Positions 32,641 to 42,624 of a DNA stretch of 55,916 bases are shown here, piece by piece. Every line of letters starts with the position of its first letter. Position 1 is the first letter of the stretch. Location of the stretch: contig CAMZGT010000007.1 in the NCBI GenBank assembly GCA_947306495.1, positions 1 through 55,916 of the forward strand. The letters are read 5' to 3'. The notes under the pieces were generated by a model. It ran no database searches. It had not been told where the DNA came from and saw only the letters and a list, made by a program, of their open reading frames with translations. The translations under genes were made by a program, and so were the position numbers. The stretch comes from an uncultured Acinetobacter sp. (GTDB lineage Bacteria > Cyanobacteriota > Vampirovibrionia > Gastranaerophilales > Gastranaerophilaceae).

Positions 32641-33141
32641 ATGTATTACCCTGATTTTTTAAAAGAACTTGATGCAAAATTAGAAAACTTTTTCAAATCT
32701 CATAAAGAATTTTTGCACTGTAAAGCCGGGTGCGCAAATTGTTGCAAAAAAGGTGATTATCCTATTTCGGAAATTGAGCTGAAGTACCTTATGCAAGGCT
32801 ACATAAAGTTAGATAATAGCGTAAAACAAAAAATTCAAAACAACATTAAAAATATTAAAAAAAGTGAAGCTTGTCCGTTTTTGATTGATGATCTTTGTTC
32901 AGTTTATGAATACAGACCAATAATATGCAGGGTTCACGGTTTAGCGTATGTATGTAAAGATAAAATCGTCAAAATACCATATTGTGTGAATGATGGAAAA
33001 AATTATTCATCAGTTTTCGTAAACGGCGAATTTATTATTGAGCCAATAAAAGAGAAGCTGGACACACTTGATATATTAAAAGAATTTGACTGTGGTGAAA
33101 TCAGAAATCTTTACGACTGGATTAATAACATTGACAATTAA
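32641..33141 (+). CDS. YkgJ-family cysteine cluster protein, 166 aa
   Basis: Conserved cysteines CKAGCANCCKKG near residue 27 and CPFLIDDLCSVYEYRPIICRVHG (about residues 80-102) match the metal-binding YkgJ/UPF0153 family, thought to chelate Zn or Fe. Three bases separate it from the preceding gene. A later pair of cysteines (YVCKDK, PYCVN) may add ligands. The biochemical role of the family is not well known. Confidence 0.82.
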   Translation: MYYPDFLKELDAKLENFFKSHKEFLHCKAGCANCCKKGDYPISEIELKYLMQGYIKLDNSVKQKIQNNIKNIKKSEACPFLIDDLCSVYEYRPIICRVHGLAYVCKDKIVKIPYCVNDGKNYSSVFVNGEFIIEPIKEKLDTLDILKEFDCGEIRNLYDWINNIDN

Positions 33142-33184
33142 TCAATATATATATATCATGGTCATAAAAAAGAAGAGGTAACAA

Positions 33185-33838
33185 ATGCAACAAAATATTT
33201 TACAAAATTCAAATTTAACAAAAACAATTTTGATATATACAGATGAAAGAGGACTAAAAAAGAGATTTAAGGTCTCTCTCAGATATATGGACACGATACA
33301 GTGCTATTTCGCTGCACCGATTGTAGGAGGCTTTCAAAAACCAAAGAAAAATACGCCTGTATTAGTAACTGTATACACAACCGATGGTGTATACAGCTCA
33401 AACCTGCAAATAAATGATACGACAACGACACTAAATGAAATTTTGTTTGAAGTTTCACTTCCAAAAGTTTGGAGTTTTAAACAATCCAGAAACAGCAGCA
33501 GAAAAATGACTGATATGCCGATAAGCATAAAGTTCGATGACGGATTTGAAATCACCTCAACAACTTATGATTTATCTCTTGACGGAGTTTCATTTTTCTA
33601 CAATAAGCCTATTTCCAGCATTTATAAAAAGCTTAAAGGAACTTTAACAATCCAATTCCCAGATAATTTAACTATTGATTTTCCATTGAAAAGTTTCGAA
33701 ACAGAAACCAAATTTATCAGAGAACAGCTTGAAGTAAAAGATACATACAGAGATGGCTCACTGTACGTTTTCGGTTTTTTGGAACTTGAACCAAAAGAAC
33801 AAGAATTAATAAAAAAATACTTGATATCAATTGAATAA
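33185..33838 (+). CDS. PilZ-domain (c-di-GMP-binding) protein, 217 aa
   Basis: The C-terminal half has the PilZ signature: RNSSR (RxxxR), about 30 residues, then DLSLDG ([DN]xSxxG). The N-terminal half is a beta domain like the YcgR-N flagellar-brake or general PilZ-partner domain. It should respond to cyclic di-GMP in the cytoplasm. AGAGGT precedes the ATG. The gene lies in the smpB string; no motility genes are nearby. Confidence 0.8.
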   Translation: MQQNILQNSNLTKTILIYTDERGLKKRFKVSLRYMDTIQCYFAAPIVGGFQKPKKNTPVLVTVYTTDGVYSSNLQINDTTTTLNEILFEVSLPKVWSFKQSRNSSRKMTDMPISIKFDDGFEITSTTYDLSLDGVSFFYNKPISSIYKKLKGTLTIQFPDNLTIDFPLKSFETETKFIREQLEVKDTYRDGSLYVFGFLELEPKEQELIKKYLISIE

Positions 33839-33900
33839 AATTTGACTTTCACAAAAATAAGACTAATAATAATATATACACATTAGACAAAGGCAATTAA

Positions 33901-34143
33901 ATGAAACTTATAAACAGGTTAAAAGTTTTTGAACAGAAATACGTTTTTTTAAGATGGGCAACCGGAGCTGAATACGGAAAAGTTACATACGTTGGTGATG
34001 ATTACATTGAGTTCAATATAATCGATATTGATACAATGGAATACCGAGAAACAACTATTATTAATTCTTCTCTGATTCTTGAGGCTATCTTCGGAGGTCC
34101 AGATATCTCACGTATAATAGCTGAAATTTCCTCCATGATGTAA
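33901..34143 (+). CDS. Small beta-rich hypothetical protein, 80 aa
   Basis: Compact sequence YVFLRWATGAEYGKVTYVGDDY followed by a short strand-rich segment looks like an Sm-like or SH3-like small barrel, but no diagnostic residues are present. It is the last gene before the terminator at 34202. Function unknown. Confidence 0.6.
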   Translation: MKLINRLKVFEQKYVFLRWATGAEYGKVTYVGDDYIEFNIIDIDTMEYRETTIINSSLILEAIFGGPDISRIIAEISSMM

Positions 34144-34201
34144 GTTAACACTTAACTAGCCATACATAATCCGCATTTTTTGTGAACTTATATTAAGCAG
34201 C

Positions 34202-34230
34202 TTAGCAATTTTTTGATTGCTAATGTTTTT
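34202..34230 (+). terminator. Terminator of the smpB gene string
   Basis: TTAGCAAT and ATTGCTAA form an 8-bp stem with a 6-base loop, followed by TGTTTTT. Confidence 0.7.
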
Positions 34231-34265
34231 ATATAAATATAGTGTAGAATAATGGAGATTTTTGT

Positions 34266-34928
34266 ATGTATGAAGTAAAAAACGGCGTTACAAGTATCGA
34301 TGGAATTAAAGGTAAATATGATGATAAAACAGTAACTAATCCTTCTGAAAGGTACGGAAGAAACGCTGTTGACAATTTTTATTCTTATGCCGAACAGCCG
34401 CTAATTAATGACCAAATGAATACAGCACCCATACTGGATTTTGGTATTAGCCCGAATGCCACAGAAGAAAATGCAGAAAAACTTGGCAAATTTATTGATG
34501 ATAATGAAAAATATCTGAATGCCTTACCTCCTCTTGAATTTGAATATAGATACATGCCAAATATCAATAAAGGACAGATCGATAAAAAAGCATTACTCGG
34601 CGCAGCTTATGAAGAAATGGGTAAACGTTCAGAAATAGATGTAAAAGAAATGGACGCTAATTATACTCCATCTGATGAATATACATTCAAAACAATGGAT
34701 TTGAATAATGACGGAAAAATTTCTAACGCAGAATACAGCACAAGCATGTTGGCTGCAGATATGTTTAGTAAGTCTAAGACACCGGATACTAAGAATATTG
34801 ATGGCACTATCAATGCAAACGGCTTGAATGCACTAATGGAATATTCTAAAAAAAATAATGCAGCTGCAGCAGCCGCATTATATTCAAATCTTTATAAAAA
34901 TTATAATTTGGGCGAAGCTAATCAATAA
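34266..34928 (+). CDS. EF-hand-like protein, 220 aa
   Basis: A single good EF-hand loop, DLNNDGKISNAE, lies near residue 145, with a second poorer loop (NIDGTINANG) downstream. The N-terminal half is polar with no signal peptide. GGAG precedes the ATG. The C-terminus contains an alanine-rich helix (KKNNAAAAAALYSNL). The end overlaps the convergent ilvE gene by 11 bases. Calcium binding is inferred from the loop only. Confidence 0.7.
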   Translation: MYEVKNGVTSIDGIKGKYDDKTVTNPSERYGRNAVDNFYSYAEQPLINDQMNTAPILDFGISPNATEENAEKLGKFIDDNEKYLNALPPLEFEYRYMPNINKGQIDKKALLGAAYEEMGKRSEIDVKEMDANYTPSDEYTFKTMDLNNDGKISNAEYSTSMLAADMFSKSKTPDTKNIDGTINANGLNALMEYSKKNNAAAAAALYSNLYKNYNLGEANQ

Positions 34929-35940
34929 TATATATCCATCCTTTAGGAGCCTCTATTCTGCCCATTTGAATACCGGTTAAGGTTTCATACAATTTTTGAG
35001 TTATATTACCCATTTTTTCCATTCCGGAAGGGAAAGATATTTCTTTATCATGATCTACAACTTTACCAACAGGTGATAGAACAGCTGCAGTTCCACACAA
35101 TGCACATTCCGCAAAATCATTCAGCTCCTCTTTAAAAATCTCTCTTTCCTCCACCTGTAACCCCAAGTAGTGCTCCGCAACATACATTAAAGATCTTCTT
35201 GTAATAGAAGGGAGTATCGTGGATGATTTTGGTGTAACAACTCTATTATCCTTAGTTACAAATATTATATTTGCACCGCCGGTTTCTTCTACTTTAGTTC
35301 TTGTTGCAGAATCAAGGTACATATTTTCGTTATATCCAAGATTATGAGCTTCTACAATAGCATGTAAGCTCATTGCATAATTCAAACCTGCTTTAACATG
35401 ACCTGTTCCAAGAGGCGCTGCTCTGTCAAAGTCAGGCACTCTTAAAGTTATTGGTTTAGCCCCTCCTTTAAAATAAGGACCTACCGGAGAGGTAAAAATT
35501 CTGAATTGATATTCGTCTGCAGGTTTTACTCCCATAACAGGGTTTGTGCCAAACATATACGGCCTTATATATAAGGTTGCTCCGGAACCGTAGGGAGGAA
35601 CCCAATCAATATTTTTTTTAACAACTTGCTTAACTGCATCAACAAATCTTTCTTCGGGAAAAACCGGCATTTCCAGCCTTCTTGCAGAATCTGCCATTCT
35701 TGAAGCATTTAAATCAGGTCTGAAACATACTACATAATTATCCACTGTTCTATAGGCCTTTAAACCTTCGAAACACGTTTGAGCATATTGCAAAACTCCT
35801 GCACTTTCATTCAAAACAACTTTTTCATCAGTTGTAAATGTTCCTGTGTCCCATTCCCCATTTTTGTAGTCTGAAACATATCTGTAATCTGTTTTTTGAT
35901 ACCCAAAACCTAATGATTGCCAATCAATATTCTTTTCCAT
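34918..35940 (-). CDS. ilvE: Branched-chain amino acid aminotransferase, 340 aa
   Basis: Class IV (fold type IV) PLP aminotransferase of the BCAT2-like length. The PLP lysine is in GHVKAGLNYA. Other motifs include CFEGLKAYR, YIRPYMFGT, KVEETGGANI and CGTAAVLSPVG. It transfers the amino group between glutamate and the keto acids of Val, Leu and Ile. TTGGAGG precedes the ATG. It is monocistronic. Confidence 0.93.
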   Translation of the reverse strand: MEKNIDWQSLGFGYQKTDYRYVSDYKNGEWDTGTFTTDEKVVLNESAGVLQYAQTCFEGLKAYRTVDNYVVCFRPDLNASRMADSARRLEMPVFPEERFVDAVKQVVKKNIDWVPPYGSGATLYIRPYMFGTNPVMGVKPADEYQFRIFTSPVGPYFKGGAKPITLRVPDFDRAAPLGTGHVKAGLNYAMSLHAIVEAHNLGYNENMYLDSATRTKVEETGGANIIFVTKDNRVVTPKSSTILPSITRRSLMYVAEHYLGLQVEEREIFKEELNDFAECALCGTAAVLSPVGKVVDHDKEISFPSGMEKMGNITQKLYETLTGIQMGRIEAPKGWIYIID

Positions 35941-35973
35941 AACATTCCTCCAAATTAAGTATAATTATATAAC

Positions 35974-36003
35974 AAAAAGTCGGGAAAGATTCCCGACTTT
36001 TTT
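35974..36003. terminator. Bidirectional-type terminator after the symporter gene
   Basis: AAAAAGTCGGGAA and TTCCCGACTTTTT form a 13-bp near-perfect hairpin. It lies 21 bases past the symporter stop on the minus strand and upstream of ilvE. Confidence 0.85.
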
Positions 36004-36023
36004 ATAATTATTACATTTGTTAA

Positions 36024-37349
36024 CTAACTTATTATATCCCCATATTCTTCAGGATTATTTAGTAAATCATAATTTATCTCATTTTCATTATCAGCAATAG
36101 CCGCTGCAACAACAGCATCTGATGTTACATTTAATAATGTCCTCATCATATCCGTAATTCTCTCTATTGTAAATAGGAACGCAAAACCTGCAACTAATTG
36201 TTCAGGACTCAGCCCCAAACCGTTAAGGACTAATGCTATTGTAATTAAACCTGCTCCAGGGATTCCGGCACAAGTTGAAGATGCGACAATTGCCAATAAT
36301 GCAATTTGAACTATTAAAAATGGTGAAAGCACAACTCCGTATGCTTGAGCAAGAAATATAACCGCTACCACTTGAAGCATTGCTGTACCATCCATATTAA
36401 GCGTAGCCCCCAATGGTAAAACAAAGCTTGAAACCTTGTGAGAAATTCCTCGTTTTTCACAGCATGCAATTGTTAATGGTAATGTTGCTGAAGAGCTTGC
36501 AGTACCGAATGCCACCATCATAGCTTCTGCCATTGCCGCATATAGCATTAACACAGGTACTTTGGAGAATACTTTTAGGAAAATCGGATAAACAACAAAG
36601 AATTGAATAGCAAATCCAATAGCCAAAACACCCAAATACTTCGAAATGCTTGCAAAAATATCCAAACCGAATGATGATACCGCTACAGCTGTAAGTGCAA
36701 ACACACCTGGAGCTGCAAAACACATTATCCAGTCAGTTATTTTCATAGTTGCCGCAAAAATTGATTCAAAGAAACTAACAAAAGGCCTGTTAATTTCACC
36801 AACTTTTGCCAATGCAACAGAAAACATTAAAGCAAAAACAATAATTGGAACCATATCACCACTTGCAATAGATGCAAGAGGATTTTTAGGGATAAAACCT
36901 AAAATTATATTTAACAAATTGCCCCTTTGAGCTTCAATTGTAGCCGCAACGTGTGCTTGAATATCTCCTGCTATATCAGAATTAATCAAATGTGCCGCTC
37001 CCAACCCCGGTTGAAATACCAATGCTAATATTGCTCCGATTGAAACGGCTGCAGCAGTAATGATACCGTAATACAAAATCATTTTTGTACCGAGTTTCCC
37101 GATTTGCTTACTATCACCAACTGAAGTTATACCAATAACTATTGCAGATATAACCAAAGGAATGACTATCATCTGTATTAATCTTATAAATACCTGTCCT
37201 ATAAAAGTAAGTGTCATTAAAACAGCGTGATTTTGACTTTCATGCAGCCAAATACCGACAAAAACACCTAAAATAAGACCTGCAAAAATATGCCAGTTAC
37301 GCTTAAGACCGAGACCAAGCGCAATTAACACCTGCATGTAAAACTTCAT
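36024..37349 (-). CDS. Dicarboxylate/glutamate:cation symporter (DAACS family), 441 aa
   Basis: Hydrophobic throughout with about eight membrane helices. It has the two re-entrant hairpin signatures of the family: the serine-rich FGTASSSATLPLT and the LGATLNMDGTAM motif, as in GltP/GltT/DctA. It imports glutamate, aspartate or C4-dicarboxylates with H+ or Na+. The exact substrate cannot be told from the sequence. An acidic C-terminal tail follows the last helix. Confidence 0.9.
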   Translation of the reverse strand: MKFYMQVLIALGLGLKRNWHIFAGLILGVFVGIWLHESQNHAVLMTLTFIGQVFIRLIQMIVIPLVISAIVIGITSVGDSKQIGKLGTKMILYYGIITAAAVSIGAILALVFQPGLGAAHLINSDIAGDIQAHVAATIEAQRGNLLNIILGFIPKNPLASIASGDMVPIIVFALMFSVALAKVGEINRPFVSFFESIFAATMKITDWIMCFAAPGVFALTAVAVSSFGLDIFASISKYLGVLAIGFAIQFFVVYPIFLKVFSKVPVLMLYAAMAEAMMVAFGTASSSATLPLTIACCEKRGISHKVSSFVLPLGATLNMDGTAMLQVVAVIFLAQAYGVVLSPFLIVQIALLAIVASSTCAGIPGAGLITIALVLNGLGLSPEQLVAGFAFLFTIERITDMMRTLLNVTSDAVVAAAIADNENEINYDLLNNPEEYGDIIS

Positions 37350-37448
37350 ATAATACCTCTCTTTTTATACTTATATAACCAAATTATTGTACTATTATTT
37401 ATAGTAAATGTAAAGATATTATAAGAATATATCCTAACAATGATGTAC

Positions 37449-37943
37449 TCATTTTAAGATATTTTCACCGGAATATTTTTCCCCCTCTATCAAATATTTT
37501 GCATTCTGTATTGACATCAGATGAGCATCTACATATGAATATGACTCAAGAGATAGAGTATTTAGGCCGGAAAATCTACCATTTTGAAGCCTTAAAGAAA
37601 CTGTATCGGTAAGAATTTTATTATCATACTTTACTTGTCGTGTAAAAATTATCAAATTTCCTTCTACTGCTTTTAAGGAAACCTCAGCAGATGCACCTGA
37701 CAGAGGGTTTTTTAAGATCACTATGTCACCGTTTCTGGAAAGTGTCCAAATATCAAAACTTTGTGGTTTAAATGTTTGATAACTGTTTGTATTATCAAGT
37801 TTCCCTGTTACTTTCCAACTTCCGAAGAATTCTTTTGGTATTTCATTCACCGAAACTCCCGCTGAAAGAGAATACTCTTCTGCATATACAGATTTCAACG
37901 AAAGTAACGCTATTAGAGAAATAATCGCAATTAAATTTTTCAT
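37449..37943 (-). CDS. Exported hypothetical protein, 164 aa
   Basis: Signal peptide MKNLIAIISLIALLSLKSVYA with a probable cut after residue 21. The mature part is beta-rich (FFGSWKVTGKLDNTNS, DIWTLSRNGDIVILKN), suggesting a small periplasmic beta-barrel or lipocalin-like fold. No family recognised. It lies divergently from the GT2 gene. Confidence 0.7.
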   Translation of the reverse strand: MKNLIAIISLIALLSLKSVYAEEYSLSAGVSVNEIPKEFFGSWKVTGKLDNTNSYQTFKPQSFDIWTLSRNGDIVILKNPLSGASAEVSLKAVEGNLIIFTRQVKYDNKILTDTVSLRLQNGRFSGLNTLSLESYSYVDAHLMSIQNAKYLIEGEKYSGENILK

Positions 37944-38058
37944 AGTAACATTATAACTATTTTGAGGAAAATGTCATTACTAAAATTTGTAACAATAATT
38001 TATAATATTATCTGTACATAAGATTCTTTTTGATATAATGTAGAATGCTGGGTCAATT

Positions 38059-39444
38059 ATGAGAGAAAGATTACTATTATTTATTATACTTGTAGGATTG
38101 GGAGTGTTTTTATATATCTTCCAGAATTATGTTAATACTGTTGTCGGATTCGTTATTTTGTGCGTTTGCATGGTTATTTACGGTCTGTATTCAATTGCAG
38201 CCACAAAATATAAAAAACGCCAACTAAAGAAACATCCTCTCGTTATAAACGAAAACTACAAACCGTTTGTCTCGATTTTAATACCTGCCCACAATGAAGA
38301 GGGAGTAATCGCTCATACAGTAGAAAACATTTTGGCTTTAGATTATCCAAACTTTGAAATAATATTAATTGATGACAGAAGTACTGATAATACTGCCGCT
38401 GTAATAACGGACATTGCATCTAAACATGAAAATATTGCGGCAATGGTTCGCAACAAAGGTGCTTTTCCGGGGAAATCAGCCGTTCTTAATGATGCATTTG
38501 AAGTTGCTCATGGTGATGCGATTCTTGTTTTTGATGCCGATGCAACTGTTGAACCGGATTTTTTAAATAAATTAATTCCACATTTGGAACCTTCAGATGT
38601 TGGTGCAGTACAGGCAAGAAAAATTATTCGAAATAAAGATGTAAATATTTTAACAAAATGTCAAAACAATGAATATACAATGGATACACAGCTTCAAGTC
38701 GGACGTGATGCCGTGAAAGGAGCCGTGGAACTTCGCGGGAACGGAGAACTTATAAAGCGGGAAGCTATTATAGATATTGGCGGTTGGAACAATTATACAA
38801 TTACTGATGATCTAGACATGTCTACAAGGCTGCATATAAAAGGTTGGGATGTACGGTTCTGTCCTGAAGCTTGTGTCTACGAGGAGGGTATTGTTTATAT
38901 ACTTCCGCTTTTCAGGCAAAGGCGACGTTGGTTAGAAGGCACCATTAGAAGATATTTGGAATATTTCTGGGCAGCGATAACTTCAAAAAAAATGTCCCTT
39001 AGAGCACAATTGGATATGACGGTTTATATTGCTCAATTTATTATGCCTCTGTGGTTTATGATGGAAGTTTTTTTCCGCGTAATTAAGCTATTTGCGGATA
39101 AAGTTGACCCTTACAGTTTACATAACGTTTTATGGTCATCTTTAATTGTTGCAAGCGTCGTATGGATGGGATTTTTCTCTTTAATAAGGTACAGCCTTAG
39201 ACGACACGATAATGTCCCAAGGCTACAATCTTTATGGCAAGCATTTATAACAACAATATACTTCTTAATAATTTGGTTTCCAATGGAACTGTTTATATGC
39301 GGAAAAATTCTTTTCTGTAAAAAAGATATGAACTGGGGCAAAACTGCACATGGTCTTGTGATGGAAGAAAAAGAAAAAATTATTGACAGGATAAATAAAA
39401 AATTACAAAAACTACAAAATAAACTACAAGAGGTATTAAAATGA
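38059..39444 (+). CDS. Membrane GT2 glycosyltransferase (NodC/IcaA/BcsA-like), 461 aa
   Basis: Two N-terminal TM helices precede a GT-A domain with VSILIPAHNEE, DDRSTDNT, a DAD metal site (VFDADATVE), TDDLDMSTRL and the QRRRW motif (RQRRRWLEG) of processive beta-glycosyltransferases. Two or three further TM helices and a C-terminal coiled coil follow. It probably extends or exports a polysaccharide at the inner membrane; the sugar is not known. Its stop overlaps the apt start (ATGA). Confidence 0.9.
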   Translation: MRERLLLFIILVGLGVFLYIFQNYVNTVVGFVILCVCMVIYGLYSIAATKYKKRQLKKHPLVINENYKPFVSILIPAHNEEGVIAHTVENILALDYPNFEIILIDDRSTDNTAAVITDIASKHENIAAMVRNKGAFPGKSAVLNDAFEVAHGDAILVFDADATVEPDFLNKLIPHLEPSDVGAVQARKIIRNKDVNILTKCQNNEYTMDTQLQVGRDAVKGAVELRGNGELIKREAIIDIGGWNNYTITDDLDMSTRLHIKGWDVRFCPEACVYEEGIVYILPLFRQRRRWLEGTIRRYLEYFWAAITSKKMSLRAQLDMTVYIAQFIMPLWFMMEVFFRVIKLFADKVDPYSLHNVLWSSLIVASVVWMGFFSLIRYSLRRHDNVPRLQSLWQAFITTIYFLIIWFPMELFICGKILFCKKDMNWGKTAHGLVMEEKEKIIDRINKKLQKLQNKLQEVLK

Positions 39445-39992
39445 CAATTACATCAGAAAAATATGATTACGTAAGAGAACACATTAGACAAATACCTGAT
39501 TTTCCAAAACCGGGAATATTGTTTCTTGATATAACTACAGCAGCAAAAGACCATAAAGCTATGCAACTAATAGTTGATTTCTTATATGAAAACTTCAAAG
39601 ATGAAAATATTGATTATATCGCAGGCGTTGAATCAAGAGGATTTATTTTCGGTGCAGCATTAGCTTACAAATTAAATATCGGCTTTATTCCCATAAGAAA
39701 ACCAAATAAGCTTCCTGCTAAAACAATCAAAGAGAGTTATTCACTTGAGTATGGAACTGATACTATTGAGATGCATGAAGACGCTTTAAAGAAAGGTGAC
39801 AAAGTTGTTATTATAGATGACCTGTTGGCAACCGGAGGTACTGCTGTTGCGGCTTGTAACTTATGTAAAAGAGCAGGAGCAGATGTTGCTGCAGCCGCAT
39901 TCATAATAGAACTTGATCCTCTTAAAGGAAGAGAAAAAATTGAGGCAACAGGCGTAAAAGTAATATCAATGTTAAATTACGATTTAGATTAA
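39441..39992 (+). CDS. apt: Adenine phosphoribosyltransferase, 183 aa
   Basis: Full length. Motifs include IPDFPKPGILFLDIT at the N-terminus, VESRGFIFG, IRKPNKLPA, and the PRPP-binding VVIIDDLLATGGTA. It salvages adenine to AMP. It is coupled to the glycosyltransferase gene by a 4-base overlap, with AGAGG inside that gene. Confidence 0.96.
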   Translation: MTITSEKYDYVREHIRQIPDFPKPGILFLDITTAAKDHKAMQLIVDFLYENFKDENIDYIAGVESRGFIFGAALAYKLNIGFIPIRKPNKLPAKTIKESYSLEYGTDTIEMHEDALKKGDKVVIIDDLLATGGTAVAACNLCKRAGADVAAAAFIIELDPLKGREKIEATGVKVISMLNYDLD

Positions 39993-40026
39993 TATTTCTT
40001 TTCTATGATTTTTACAAAAAATATTA

Positions 40027-40332
40027 TTACGCTCTTAGTGATTTAATAAATTCCATCAGAAATTTTTTACTGTCATCAATTGCGTTTAATACTTGGTTTA
40101 TTACATGTTCTAAATCGTTTGATTTTATACCGTCACCGTTGTATTCACGCATTGCTCCGACCACCATATTTCCTTTTGAGGTTTTTCGGATAACCAAAAC
40201 GTCAAATAGATTATCGTTGTGCTTGCATATAAGCTTATCACCATTGTTTAAAAAATACTGAAATTCTTTTACTGCAGGTTTTAAATTAGCCTTTGATGCT
40301 AGCGAAAAATTAGAATTTAAATTTACGTTCAT
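40027..40332 (-). CDS. Hypothetical protein, 101 aa
   Basis: Cytoplasmic, mixed alpha/beta, no known domain. Its Asn-rich start (MNVNLNSNFSLASKANLKP) recalls the N-termini of the accessory motif proteins, although the exact F-motif is not present. It lies alone between apt and the exported protein gene. Confidence 0.55.
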   Translation of the reverse strand: MNVNLNSNFSLASKANLKPAVKEFQYFLNNGDKLICKHNDNLFDVLVIRKTSKGNMVVGAMREYNGDGIKSNDLEHVINQVLNAIDDSKKFLMEFIKSLRA

Positions 40333-40383
40333 TTTTACCGCCTTTCTATTTACATAAAAACAGTAAAAAAAAAAATTTGTCAG

Positions 40384-41535
40384 CTAAATTTCAAATGGGT
40401 CATCTTCTTTATAATAGTTGGTTTTCTTTTTATTGATTTTTGCATTCCGTTTTTTTACGTCTTGAGAAACATTCTTATAAGCATTATCCAAAGAAATTTT
40501 CACAATGGGCCTATTTGTTTTTCTATCGTTTACAACAAGCCAATACGATTGTTTGACATTATTTACCGAAAAAGAAATCTTACCGGCAAATCTGTCTCCC
40601 GGCTTCAATTGAGAAAACAAAAGACGTGTATCCCCAAAAATAGAAGGATTGTATATGTTGTTATAATCATTCATTAACGCTAAATCCATGCCGGAAAAAG
40701 TTTTCTTAGACATATTGGATATACATAATGACAGAGTTACTGTATTAACTTCGCCAAACGGATCTTTTTCATAAATAATATTCGCTATTCTTATATCAAG
40801 TCCTGGATGCTTTATTTCTTTTTTCAACAAAGCTTCATCTCTGTAAACCGGCAATTCAACACCTGAGAGAATTTTAACTTTAATTTCATCACCTGGTGCA
40901 ATTAAAACATTTTTTCCTTTCCTGTACAATGCCATTCCGAGTCCTACTGCTCCACCTAAAGCCGCACCACCTGCTACGGTGTACCCCTGTGAAGCAATTG
41001 CAGCTTCAAGACCCAAAGCTTGCATTGCAAAAAGACCGCCTATAACACCTCCGCCTGCAGTATAACCAATATCTGTTGCAACTATTTTAGCCGCCTCTTT
41101 TATAGGGTGCAATCTTGTTGTCATTTTACCCTCAATTGGAATATCTCTTCCATCAGGAGTTGTCAAATAATCAAAACTGAGATCCATATATCCGTTTCGT
41201 CCTAGTCTTTTTGCTTCTTTTGTTTGAATTATAGTTCCGTGCGCAACTGTTCCCTTTGGAATAATAACACCTTTATCTCCGATTACATCAGATGTAACTT
41301 CCGCAAAAAATTCATCACCTTCAAGTGAAAAAGAGGCATCTAAAACCTGAGAAACTGTCATCTCTATAATATCTCTTTTATCAAGCATCTCAGTCTTGCC
41401 GGTGAATAATTCTTCGCTTGTTTTATTTAATTCATTGTCATACTCTGCATGACCATGAAATTGTCCATAGTCTGCCCAAGCAAACGAATTCAACATAAAA
41501 ATGCTTAACAATAATAATGCTAACCTCTTCCTCAT
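40384..41535 (-). CDS. Exported protein with VirB10-like domain, 383 aa
   Basis: Signal peptide MRKRLALLLLSIFMLNSFAWA. Residues about 60-140 (GDEFFAEVTSDV, VIIPKGTVAHGTII, NGYMDLSFDYLTTPDGRDI) resemble the TrbI/VirB10 beta-barrel domain. A glycine/alanine-rich stretch (YTAGGGVIGGLFAMQALGLE) is membrane-active-looking and reminiscent of the VirB10 antenna. A similar domain occurs in the SLH protein at 48122. No other type IV secretion genes are present, so it is more likely an envelope structural protein. Confidence 0.65.
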   Translation of the reverse strand: MRKRLALLLLSIFMLNSFAWADYGQFHGHAEYDNELNKTSEELFTGKTEMLDKRDIIEMTVSQVLDASFSLEGDEFFAEVTSDVIGDKGVIIPKGTVAHGTIIQTKEAKRLGRNGYMDLSFDYLTTPDGRDIPIEGKMTTRLHPIKEAAKIVATDIGYTAGGGVIGGLFAMQALGLEAAIASQGYTVAGGAALGGAVGLGMALYRKGKNVLIAPGDEIKVKILSGVELPVYRDEALLKKEIKHPGLDIRIANIIYEKDPFGEVNTVTLSLCISNMSKKTFSGMDLALMNDYNNIYNPSIFGDTRLLFSQLKPGDRFAGKISFSVNNVKQSYWLVVNDRKTNRPIVKISLDNAYKNVSQDVKKRNAKINKKKTNYYKEDDPFEI

Positions 41536-41610
41536 AATGCAATATTATACATCATTTTCGTAAATAATTCCAATATATTCGAAACTTTAATTCACCTGCT
41601 GTATATTTTG

Positions 41611-42543
41611 CTATTGATTATATGAGCATTTTATTCCTTGCCAAGAGTCCCTTTTTATAAACTCCCTATCTATTTTATTTAAACAATCCAATTTTTTACC
41701 AATCCACCGTGGTGCTACAAGCTCAGTTCTCAAACCGTTTCCTGCCAATCTGTGAATTGTTGTTTGCGGGGGCAAATACTCAAGGAAATCACACACAGTC
41801 ATTACATATTCATCTTCAGACATAAAATTTATTTCACCATTATTATACATATCTGCTATTTTTGTACCCTCGAGCGCACAAAGCATATGAATTTTAACAC
41901 CATCCGGTTCTAATTTTGCAATAGTTTTAGCAGTTTCCATCATTTCTTCATATGTCTCGAAAAGATTAAGTATTACATGTAAGCACACATTTATGCCCCT
42001 TGTTTTTGTTTTTTCATATGAGTCGAGAAAGCATCTGTAATTATGGCCCCGATTAATTTTTACTAATGTTTTGTCATGTACGGACTGCAATCCGTACTCA
42101 ATCCAAGTATAATACTCGGAAGTAAAAGAGGCGATTAAGTCTAATTTATCATTATCAACGCAATCCGGACGTGTACCTATTGAGAGTCCTACAATATCAT
42201 TTCTGCATAATGAAGATGTATAAATTTTTTCAAGCTCACTTAATGATTTATATGTATTTGAAAAAGCCTGAAAATATGCCATAAATTTTTTTGCCTTAAA
42301 CCTGCGTGCTAATGTTTCTGCTCCTATATTCACCTGTTCTTCTATGCTTAACTTATTTGAATGCGCTTGCGAAAAACTTCCTCCATCATCACAGAATATA
42401 CAACCTTTGTTTGAAATCGTGCCATCACGATTTGGGCAAGAAAATCCGGCATCAAGAGTAATTTTATAAACCTTTGCGCCAAATTTATTTTTTAAATACT
42501 CGCTAAATTGATTATATCTCTTATTTGTCCCATTAAATTCCAT
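41611..42543 (-). CDS. YhcC-type (TIGR01212) radical SAM protein, 310 aa
   Basis: Radical SAM cysteines appear as CPNRDGTISNKGCIFCDDGG, the arrangement typical of the YhcC/TIGR01212 family. Other motifs: YFQAFSNTYKS, SIGTRPDC and GLQSVHDKTL. The substrate of the family is not established. ATG 42543 is preferred to a TTG at 42558. No Shine-Dalgarno is visible, and TATTAT stands 6 bases upstream, so this may be another leaderless gene. Confidence 0.88.
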   Translation of the reverse strand: MEFNGTNKRYNQFSEYLKNKFGAKVYKITLDAGFSCPNRDGTISNKGCIFCDDGGSFSQAHSNKLSIEEQVNIGAETLARRFKAKKFMAYFQAFSNTYKSLSELEKIYTSSLCRNDIVGLSIGTRPDCVDNDKLDLIASFTSEYYTWIEYGLQSVHDKTLVKINRGHNYRCFLDSYEKTKTRGINVCLHVILNLFETYEEMMETAKTIAKLEPDGVKIHMLCALEGTKIADMYNNGEINFMSEDEYVMTVCDFLEYLPPQTTIHRLAGNGLRTELVAPRWIGKKLDCLNKIDREFIKRDSWQGIKCSYNQ

Positions 42544-42624
42544 ATAAATATAATACAATAGTTATACAAAAATATTTACTCTTGGCATTATTTAATGTAT
42601 TATTATGCTGTAAGGAGTATATTT

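Noticed and set aside
40384-41535. Type IV secretion system component
   Set aside because: Only one VirB10-like protein is present, with no VirB4, VirD4 or other system genes nearby.
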